Of a DNA stretch of 5,156 nt, positions 1-4,435 are shown one piece after another (within the stretch, counting starts at the first letter, position 1; each line of letters starts with the position of its first letter). The DNA is from Alphaproteobacteria bacterium (GTDB lineage: Bacteria; Pseudomonadota; Alphaproteobacteria; Rhizobiales; Devosiaceae). Made by a program: the position numbers and the translations under genes. The stretch is taken from positions 1 through 5,156 of the forward strand of contig JAHJOS010000475.1 in NCBI GenBank assembly GCA_018820005.1, read 5' to 3'. The notes beneath the pieces were generated by a model. It made no database searches, was not told the DNA's origin, and saw nothing but the letters and a program-made list of their open reading frames with translations.

Positions 1-870
1 CACTTCGGGGTGGCCGAAGAACCAGAACAGATGCTGGAACAGGACCGGATCGCCGCCCTCGGCAGGCTTGAAGAACGCAGTGCCGAAGTTACGATCGGTC
101 AGCAGCATGGTGATGGCACCGGCCAGCACTGGCAGGGCCAGCAGCAGCAGGAAGGCCGTCACCAGGACCGACCAGGCAAACAAGGGCATCTTGTGCAGAG
201 TCATGCCCGGCGCACGCATGTTGAAGATGGTGGTGATCAGGTTGATCGCACCCAGGATCGAGCTGACACCAGCCACGTGAAGCGAGAGAATGGCGAAGTC
301 GAGCGCCGGACCAGGATGTCCCGTCGTCGACAGCGGCGGATAGACGGTCCAGCCACCACCGAATCCGAGCGCGCCCGGGCCGGTACCTTCAAAGAACAGG
401 CTCATCAGCAGAAGGATGAAAGCCGGCGGCAGAAGCCAGAACGCGATGTTGTTGATGCGCGGGAAAGCCGTATCCGGCGCGCCGATCATGAGAGGGGCAA
501 AATAGTTGGCAAAGCCACCCATGGTGGCAGGCATCACCACGAAGAACACCATGATGAGCGCATGGGCAGTGGTGAACACATTGTACATGTGCTTGCCGGC
601 GTCGAGCGCCTCGCCACCTGCGGGATCCATGCCATAGACCATGGCTGCAAGGCCATGGAAGATCTGGATGCCAGGCTCCTGCAACTCCATGCGCATGACG
701 CCGGAGAGCAGGCCACCGACGATACCGGTGAACACGGCAAACCACAGATACATCACACCGATGTCTTTGTGATTGGTCGAATAGACCCAGCGGCGCCAGC
801 CGGTAGGTGTGTGGTTGTCGTGCGCATGATCGTGCGCAGCGTGGGCTTCGAGGTGAGCTATATCGGCCAT
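1..870 (-). CDS. coxA: Cytochrome c oxidase subunit I, aa3 type (partial, N-terminal 290 residues)
   Basis: This is the catalytic subunit of the proton-pumping haem-copper terminal oxidase in the inner membrane, which reduces O2 to water with electrons passed from CoxB. The 290 visible codons run from ATG at 870 to the window edge, a little over half of a usual subunit I. The family signature STNHKDIG is at residues 31-38. Hydrophobic helices lie near 39-59, 97-118, 143-160, 190-215 and 229-255. His103 in TTAHALIMVFF is the expected low-spin haem a ligand. GAPDTAFPRINN (130-141) carries the D-channel Asp133 and Asn140. The last residues, FGHPEV, supply the CuB ligand His287 and Glu289, the Glu that marks the A1 (mitochondrial-like) subtype; the following cross-linked Tyr is outside the window. 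The first 20 residues contain six His. An AGGGGA-type ribosome site lies about 10 nt before the ATG. It follows coxB by 26 bp, so the two are surely co-transcribed. Identification is very secure. Confidence 0.98.
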   Translation of the reverse strand, partial: MADIAHLEAHAAHDHAHDNHTPTGWRRWVYSTNHKDIGVMYLWFAVFTGIVGGLLSGVMRMELQEPGIQIFHGLAAMVYGMDPAGGEALDAGKHMYNVFTTAHALIMVFFVVMPATMGGFANYFAPLMIGAPDTAFPRINNIAFWLLPPAFILLLMSLFFEGTGPGALGFGGGWTVYPPLSTTGHPGPALDFAILSLHVAGVSSILGAINLITTIFNMRAPGMTLHKMPLFAWSVLVTAFLLLLALPVLAGAITMLLTDRNFGTAFFKPAEGGDPVLFQHLFWFFGHPEV

Positions 871-896
871 GTTAATCTATCCCCTGACCCGTGTTC

Positions 897-1823
897 TTAC
901 TGCAATGCCACAAGGGTCGCATTGGCGGCGGCGTAGTCGCCTGCCTTGAACGCGGCCATGTAGGTTGCGAATTCTTCTTTAGTCACCACGCGAATGGCGA
1001 TCGGCATGAACGCATGGTCCTTACCGCACAACTCCGAGCACTGGCCATAATAGATGCCGGTCTCGCGCACGTTGAACCAGGTCTCGTTCAGTCGACCGGG
1101 CACGGCATCAATCTTGACGCCGAAGGACGGCAGCGCGAAGGCATGGATCACGCCGGACGGATCAGCCGTCACTTCAAGGCGAACGGTGGTGTCAACCGGC
1201 ACAACCAATTCATTGTCCACGGCCAGCAGGCGCGGCTGTCCCGGCTTGGTGGCTGCACGATCGGCTTCATTGAGCATGATCGAGGTCAAGGACACGCCGT
1301 CGTCGACATATTCATAGTCCCAGTACCACTGCTGGCCAGTCGCCTTGATGGTCAGCTCAGGCGCAGGAACCTCAACTTCGCCGAACGAGAAGATATTGGA
1401 ACCGAGATATTTGCGCTCGCCATCAGGCGTGGTGAGCTGATCGGACAGCACACCGAAGGACGGAATGGCTATGATGATGAGGATGACGATCGGCAGAACC
1501 GTCCAGACCACTTCCACAAGAGTATTGTGCGTGAATGCAGCCGGCACCGGATTCCGCTTGGCGTTGAAGCGGAACATGATCCACAGCAACAGCGCCAGCA
1601 CAAAGACCACGATCAACGAGATCGTCCACATCAGGATGCCGTTGTGGAAGCTGACGATGGAATCCATGATCGGCGTCACGGCACGCTGCAGATGGTACTG
1701 ACCATAAACGGGATGCCCCGTCTCTTCCGCCACCTTATCTTGCGCCATGACGAAAGCCGGGGCCAGCGCCATTGCGGCTGCCGAAATAGCGCCTATCTTT
1801 CTCAAGAACTGCCCGGTCACCAT
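897..1823 (-). CDS. coxB: Cytochrome c oxidase subunit II (CuA subunit)
   Basis: CoxB takes electrons from cytochrome c at its periplasmic dinuclear CuA centre and passes them to haem a in CoxA. Numbered from the ATG at 1823 (308 aa), residues 1-27 form a signal peptide ending VMA, with probable cleavage before Gln28. Two membrane helices follow at about 63-84 and 103-120, as in the COX2 N-terminal domain. The aromatic electron-entry loop QQWYWDYEY is at 164-172. The CuA ligands are all present: His227 (VIHAF), Cys262, Glu264 and Cys266 (QCSELCG), His270 and Met273. Length is normal. The start is uncertain: the frame stays open to in-frame ATGs at 1841, 1853 and 1886. I chose 1823 because it gives a clean signal peptide and has AGGGG just upstream, although the spacing is short (about 3 nt). 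It leads the operon and is followed by coxA. No haem c motif (CXXCH) is seen, so this is not a caa3-type fusion. Confidence 0.97.
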   Translation of the reverse strand: MVTGQFLRKIGAISAAAMALAPAFVMAQDKVAEETGHPVYGQYHLQRAVTPIMDSIVSFHNGILMWTISLIVVFVLALLLWIMFRFNAKRNPVPAAFTHNTLVEVVWTVLPIVILIIIAIPSFGVLSDQLTTPDGERKYLGSNIFSFGEVEVPAPELTIKATGQQWYWDYEYVDDGVSLTSIMLNEADRAATKPGQPRLLAVDNELVVPVDTTVRLEVTADPSGVIHAFALPSFGVKIDAVPGRLNETWFNVRETGIYYGQCSELCGKDHAFMPIAIRVVTKEEFATYMAAFKAGDYAAANATLVALQ

Positions 1824-2149
1824 AAACCCCTGTGTCGACATCAATTGGTGCATCCACACCGGGATTGAGTGCAATAACAGCGGCATAGCAAACGCCGCCC
1901 CGACTCAACCTCGGAGCGAAAAACTCTATCCTGACCTAAATCACATCCCAGAGACCGAGTCCATTGCGGCAAGAGTGTGCGCAACTGCGTCATATTGTGC
2001 GGTCGGAGAATAAAATCGCCTCATGCCCGCCGCAGTTTGGCGGGCATATCTCCCGCAAATCCGGGGTTTGGTTGACTCGCAGCCCAGCGTATCGGAAACA
2101 CAATATTCAAAAAGCTGACGCACGATTCGTCGGGAGAAGTGACACAGTG
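1824..2149. other. Divergent intergenic region between coxB and the IalB-family gene
   Basis: About 325 bp separates the two divergent starts and must hold the promoters for both the oxidase operon and the IalB/PilZ pair. Its minus-strand part nearest coxB (to 1886) could be coding if an upstream coxB start is used. Open frames across the rest look like chance, with no family resemblance. Visible items are a perfect 9-bp inverted repeat at 2023-2047 and an FNR/FixK-like imperfect dyad at 1931-1944. I could not find a -35/-10 pair with correct spacing on either strand that I would trust; TTGACT at 2072-2077 has no good -10 at 16-18 bp. Confidence 0.6.
2023..2047. repeat. Perfect inverted repeat in the coxB/ialB intergenic region
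   Basis: ATGCCCGCC at 2023-2031 is the exact reverse complement of GGCGGGCAT at 2039-2047, separated by a 7-nt loop (GCAGTTT). It can form a 9-bp GC-rich hairpin in RNA from either strand. No T-run follows directly on either strand (the nearest, TTTTA on the minus strand, is about 7 nt away), so it is not a standard intrinsic terminator. It could be an operator, a leader hairpin in either transcript, or a copy of a dispersed repeat. Confidence 0.7.
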
Positions 2150-2659
2150 ATGCAGAATTTTAGCCGCCATATCGCCGGCGCAGGTCTGGCCCTGTTGGCA
2201 ATCGTTGCAGCCGGCAGCGCAGTGGTCGCCCAGGGTGTCGTGCGCGCCCAATATGGCGACTGGCAGATGAGTTGCGATACTCCGCCAGGTGCAAGCTTTG
2301 AACAATGCGCGATCATCCAGAATGTGATGGCGGAAGATCAGCCCAACGTCGGTCTATCGGTGATTGTGTTGCGCACGGCCGACAGGGAAGCGCGCCTGCT
2401 GCGGGTTCTCGCGCCACTTGGTGTGTTACTGCCCAACGGACTGGGGCTTAATGTCGATGGCAAGGACATGGGGCGCGTGGCCTTCGTGCGTTGCCTGCCC
2501 AATGGCTGTGTTGCCGAGGTCGTTCTGGACGATAGCCTGATAGAGACACTGTCGAACGGCAAGAGTGCCATCTTCGTCGTCTTCAAGACGCCCGAAGAAG
2601 GCATAGGCATCCCGGTTTCGCTCAATGGCTTCAAGGATGGATTTGCCCAGCTGCCCTGA
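2150..2659 (+). CDS. Invasion associated locus B (IalB) family periplasmic protein
   Basis: A 169-residue secreted protein of the IalB family (Pfam PF06776). The founding member, from Bartonella, is linked to red-cell invasion, but homologues are common in free-living alphaproteobacteria, where their role is not settled. Residues 1-27 are a signal peptide with a hydrophobic stretch at 8-22 and a VVA/Q cleavage site. The mature part shows the family pattern: YGDWQMSC (35-42), EQCAIIQ (51-57), LPNGLGLNVDG (94-104), then FVRCLPNGCVAEVVLDD (112-128). Four cysteines (42, 53, 115, 120) fit two disulphides. The start is ATG 2150, preceded by GGGAGAAG at 2132-2139 (10-nt spacing). The reading frame is open further upstream to 1964, but that stretch has no signal-peptide or domain logic. 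An in-frame GTG lies immediately before the ATG. It is divergent from coxB and is followed 15 bp later by the PilZ gene. The family call is strong; the function here is unknown. Confidence 0.9.
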   Translation: MQNFSRHIAGAGLALLAIVAAGSAVVAQGVVRAQYGDWQMSCDTPPGASFEQCAIIQNVMAEDQPNVGLSVIVLRTADREARLLRVLAPLGVLLPNGLGLNVDGKDMGRVAFVRCLPNGCVAEVVLDDSLIETLSNGKSAIFVVFKTPEEGIGIPVSLNGFKDGFAQLP

Positions 2660-2674
2660 CGTAGAGGTTACAGC

Positions 2675-2932
2675 ATGACACAAGAGCGCCGCGCGACGAT
2701 CCGCCACCGCGTGCTCAAGGGCGGCCGTATTGTGTTCAATGACGGCTTTTCGACCTATGACTGCATGGTGCGAAACTTCTCCGAGGACGGCGCAAAGCTG
2801 AAAGTCGCCAGTGTCATTGGCATTCCTGACCAATTCCAACTCGTGCTGGATGATGGGCGCAAGTTTGACTGCGCGGTATCTTGGCGGACCGAGGCGGAGC
2901 TGGGCGTGACCTTCAGGCGTACCGTTGAATAA
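2675..2932 (+). CDS. Stand-alone PilZ-domain protein, likely c-di-GMP receptor
   Basis: An 85-residue cytoplasmic protein made almost entirely of one PilZ domain (PF07238), the fold that binds cyclic di-GMP. Both binding motifs are present: RxxxR at Arg6-Arg10 (RATIR) and [D/N]xSxxG at Asn34-Gly39 (NFSEDG). The C-terminal WRTEAELGVTF (71-81) matches the usual end of the fold. Ligand binding is therefore expected, though not shown. There is no output domain or membrane segment, so it probably acts by contact with a partner. The start is ATG 2675 with AGAGG 7 nt upstream. The 15-bp gap to the IalB-family gene suggests one transcript. Its TAA stop overlaps the A-run that forms the tail of the minus-strand terminator at 2930-2964. 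Confidence 0.92.
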   Translation: MTQERRATIRHRVLKGGRIVFNDGFSTYDCMVRNFSEDGAKLKVASVIGIPDQFQLVLDDGRKFDCAVSWRTEAELGVTFRRTVE

Positions 2933-2964
2933 AAAAGCCGGACAGGTGCAATGCACCGTCCGGC
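2930..2964 (-). terminator. Intrinsic terminator, minus strand (also a hairpin at the end of pilZ)
   Basis: GCCGGAC (2937-2943) pairs with GTCCGGC (2958-2964), and GGTGC (2945-2949) pairs with GCACC (2953-2957) around an AAT loop, with one bulged A at 2944. This gives a 12-bp GC-rich stem. Read on the minus strand, it is followed at once by six T (the A-run at 2931-2936), the textbook form for stopping transcripts from the DUF1127 side. On the plus strand there is no T-run after the stem, so for pilZ it may act only as a 3' end stabiliser or a weak terminator. Confidence 0.8.
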
Positions 2965-2979
2965 AAGTCATCAGGAAAC

Positions 2980-3003
2980 TCGGCCGGTGGCAAAACCGGC
3001 CGA
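2980..3003. repeat. Perfect 9-bp inverted repeat in the convergent region
   Basis: TCGGCCGGT at 2980-2988 pairs exactly with ACCGGCCGA at 2995-3003, with a 6-nt loop (GGCAAA). It is a very stable GC hairpin. There is no T-run on either side, so it is not a complete intrinsic terminator alone. It lies 15 bp from the terminator hairpin at 2937-2964. Confidence 0.65.
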
Positions 3004-3045
3004 TGATGGGACGAACGCTCGTAACAAGTGACCGTACCAACATGG

Positions 3046-3069
3046 AAAAGCCGCGGCATTGACTGCCGC
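3046..3069 (-). terminator. Possible weak terminator just after the DUF1127 gene
   Basis: GCGGCA (3053-3058) pairs with TGCCGC (3064-3069) around a 5-nt loop. On the minus strand the stem is followed by GGCTTTTCC, a short T-run. It starts 22 nt after the DUF1127 stop codon, so it is in the right place to end that transcript. The 6-bp stem and four T make it weaker than the hairpin at 2930-2964, which may act as backup. Confidence 0.45.
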
Positions 3070-3091
3070 AGCGTAATTCGTTGCGCTACTC

Positions 3092-3349
3092 CTAGAAGCG
3101 CGCGTTGCGGGCCCGGGCAGCGTTGAGCACATGGCCAGGATTGCTGGCGCTGCGCGACATGGCTGCCGCAATGTCGGCGCGGGAAATGCCGAGGTCATCC
3201 AGGCGGGCATGATCGAGCTCAAGCAAGGCTACAAGCGCATTCCGGCGGGTGCGTGCGGCTTTGGCCTGGCCAATCCAGCGCAGGAGCGCGGCAAAGGGGC
3301 GGGGCGTGGCGGCCGCAAGTGACCGCTCGCCGGGAAGCGAGAGAGCCAT
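3092..3349 (-). CDS. Small DUF1127 (YjiS-like) protein
   Basis: An 85-residue, Ala- and Arg-rich protein with the DUF1127 domain (PF06568) at about residues 40-62; the core is LDDLGISRADI (50-60), the conserved D-(I/L)-G-hydrophobic-(S/T)-R-x-(D/E)-I pattern. The N-terminal 39 residues and the tail after 65 are not conserved as far as I can tell. Some DUF1127 proteins in alphaproteobacteria have been tied to RNA turnover, phosphate and carbon metabolism or stress, but no function can be assigned here. The start is ATG at 3349 because GGAG lies 6 nt upstream (3356-3359). A TTG at 3361 extends the frame by four codons, but it overlaps that ribosome site and is rejected. The gene is divergent from the LysR regulator and is followed by hairpins at 3053-3069 and 2937-2964 on its own strand. 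Confidence 0.88.
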   Translation of the reverse strand: MALSLPGERSLAAATPRPFAALLRWIGQAKAARTRRNALVALLELDHARLDDLGISRADIAAAMSRSASNPGHVLNAARARNARF

Positions 3350-3424
3350 GGTAATCTCCAAACATCTTGTTGTGCCGAAGGGAGGTCGGCGGGTTCCGCG
3401 CTGTGTCTTCTAGCGCCGATGTTG

Positions 3425-3449
3425 ATGAATTAGCGCTCTGGACATTCAT
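3425..3449. promoter_or_regulatory. Candidate operator: inverted repeat ATGAAT-N13-ATTCAT
   Basis: ATGAAT (3425-3430) and ATTCAT (3444-3449) are exact reverse complements 13 bp apart, so their centres lie 19 bp apart, close to two helical turns. The dyad covers the candidate -35 element of the LysR promoter. Interrupted dyads in a divergent gap are typical of LysR-type binding sites, so this could be an autoregulatory site. The arms are short and could occur by chance. Confidence 0.35.
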
Positions 3450-3467
3450 TCGTCCAACAAATAGATT
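3439..3467 (+). promoter_or_regulatory. Candidate sigma-70 promoter for the LysR gene
   Basis: TGGACA (3439-3444, five of six to TTGACA) and TAGATT (3462-3467, four of six to TATAAT) are separated by exactly 17 bp. The predicted start of transcription near 3474 leaves a leader of about 29 nt to the ATG at 3503. Found by eye only. Confidence 0.4.
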
Positions 3468-3473
3468 TCATTC
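3445..3473. repeat. Direct repeat TTCATTC, 22-bp spacing
   Basis: TTCATTC occurs at 3445-3451 and again at 3467-3473. The 22-bp period places both copies on about the same face of the helix. One lies in the promoter spacer and the other overlaps the end of the -10 and the expected transcription start. The first copy overlaps the right arm of the dyad at 3425-3449. May be a protein-binding repeat; chance is possible. Confidence 0.3.
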
Positions 3474-3486
3474 ACGCCATCAATTT

Positions 3487-3500
3487 GAGTGATGTCACTC
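3487..3500. promoter_or_regulatory. Short palindrome GAGTGA-TG-TCACTC before the LysR start
   Basis: Six-bp arms with a 2-bp centre. If translation starts at ATG 3503 the palindrome is in the untranslated leader, about 13-26 bp after the predicted transcription start, a position where a bound protein could block transcription. If translation starts at TTG 3485 it is coding sequence. Confidence 0.3.
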
Positions 3501-3502
3501 CC

Positions 3503-4393
3503 ATGAGCACGCCGCTTGACCTCGACCAATTACAGAGCTTTTGCGCCATTGCCGATTGCGGCAGCTTCACCGAGGCTGCGCGACGTCTCAACAAGACACA
3601 ATCTGCGGTTTCCATGCAGATCAAACGCCTCGAAGAGCGGCTGGGCCAATCACTGCTGACGCGCGATGGACGGCGGGTCACGCTAACGTTGCCGGGCGAA
3701 ACTCTGTATTCGCGAGCCCGCAAGATGCTGCGCACTAATGCCGAAATTCTTGACCATTTTTCCGAGGGTGACCTGTCGGGTTCGATCCGCTTCGGCGTGC
3801 CGGATGATTATGCGGTGCGCCTGCTGCCTGTGATACTGTCGAGTTTCCAGCGAACACACCCCAAGATTGCGGTCGATGTGGCATGCATGGCATCCGAGCA
3901 CCTGCTTGAGGGCATGCGGGCCGGGCGTTATGATCTGATCGTGTTTACCCAGGGCACCGAGCAAAACTACGGCGAATTGTTCCGTACCGAGAAAATGTTC
4001 TGGGTGGCCTCGCACGGTGGCCGCGCGCTGGCCAGTACACCACTGGCCATCGCCTGTGGCCCGACGTTCTGCATCTGGCGCAAGGACGCACAGGATGCGC
4101 TGGAACGCTCCGGGATGGACTATCGCGTCGCCTACACATCGTCCAACGCGACCGCGATATCGAGCGCCGTCTTGTCCGACCTTGCCATCGGCTTTCTGCC
4201 GGAAAGCGCGCTGCAGCCAGGCATGCGCGTGGTCAATGACGACCATGGGCTGCCCCGTCTTGGGGATGCCCAGATCGCGTTGATGCGCGCCAGCCATGCC
4301 TATGGTGGCATTTACGATGCTCTGGCCAATCATATTGTTCAGTCGATGGGCAATCTGGATGGCGTGGCCCAGCAGGGAGAAGCTGCGGAGTAG
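3503..4393 (+). CDS. LysR-type transcriptional regulator, LrhA/HexA-like
   Basis: A 296-residue DNA-binding regulator of normal LysR length. The winged helix-turn-helix is at about residues 5-63: LDLDQLQSF at the start, then SFTEAARRLNKTQSAVSMQIKRLEERLG (21-48). A linker helix runs to about 88. The effector-binding domain begins near SIRFGVPDDYAVRLLP (94-109) and runs to about 280. The LDLD-QL-F opening, the TQSAVS recognition helix, the RARKMLRTN linker and the late HGLPRLGDAQIAL segment recall LrhA/HexA-type regulators, but the effector and targets cannot be told. I chose ATG 3503 because LDLDQLQSF follows within a few residues; TTG 3485 would add six residues (302 aa). Neither start has a good ribosome site. 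It is divergent from the DUF1127 gene, which is the obvious candidate target. Its stop is in the same frame as xseA just downstream. Confidence 0.93.
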   Translation: MSTPLDLDQLQSFCAIADCGSFTEAARRLNKTQSAVSMQIKRLEERLGQSLLTRDGRRVTLTLPGETLYSRARKMLRTNAEILDHFSEGDLSGSIRFGVPDDYAVRLLPVILSSFQRTHPKIAVDVACMASEHLLEGMRAGRYDLIVFTQGTEQNYGELFRTEKMFWVASHGGRALASTPLAIACGPTFCIWRKDAQDALERSGMDYRVAYTSSNATAISSAVLSDLAIGFLPESALQPGMRVVNDDHGLPRLGDAQIALMRASHAYGGIYDALANHIVQSMGNLDGVAQQGEAAE

Positions 4394-4435
4394 CATCTGC
4401 ACGCACTTGACCTGCCTCGAGCGATGTCGCACCAC

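Larger units (their letters stand above)
3350..3502. other. Divergent intergenic region between DUF1127 gene and LysR gene
   Basis: This 153-bp gap must hold promoters for both genes. On the plus strand there is a candidate sigma-70 promoter at 3439-3467. Around it are an inverted repeat (3425-3449), a 22-bp-spaced direct repeat (3445-3473) and a short palindrome (3487-3500). No convincing minus-strand promoter was found by eye. Confidence 0.6.

Noticed and set aside
10..936. Long plus-strand open frame (308 codons) opposite coxA
   Set aside because: It is antisense to a clearly recognised oxidase subunit, is highly polar with many Arg, His, Gln and Asp, and shows no domain. Codon bias of the real gene keeps this frame open.
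891..1868. Plus-strand open frame (325 codons) opposite coxB
   Set aside because: Mirror of coxB with the same low-complexity His/Arg/Asp composition and no family resemblance.
2072..2104. Possible promoter for the IalB gene with TTGACT at 2072-2077
   Set aside because: The bases 16-18 bp downstream do not resemble a -10 element; the nearest AT-rich hexamer (CACAAT, 2099-2104) is 21 bp away.
1964..2149. N-terminal extension of the IalB-family frame to 1964
   Set aside because: The extension would bury the signal peptide and would make the 2023-2047 palindrome coding; ATG 2150 has a good ribosome site and a clean signal sequence.
2426..3043. Minus-strand open frame (205 codons) over the IalB gene end, pilZ and the hairpin region
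   Set aside because: It covers two recognised genes and a terminator and shows no protein family features.
3350..3361. TTG start at 3361 for the DUF1127 gene
   Set aside because: The TTG overlaps the GGAG ribosome site that serves the ATG at 3349.
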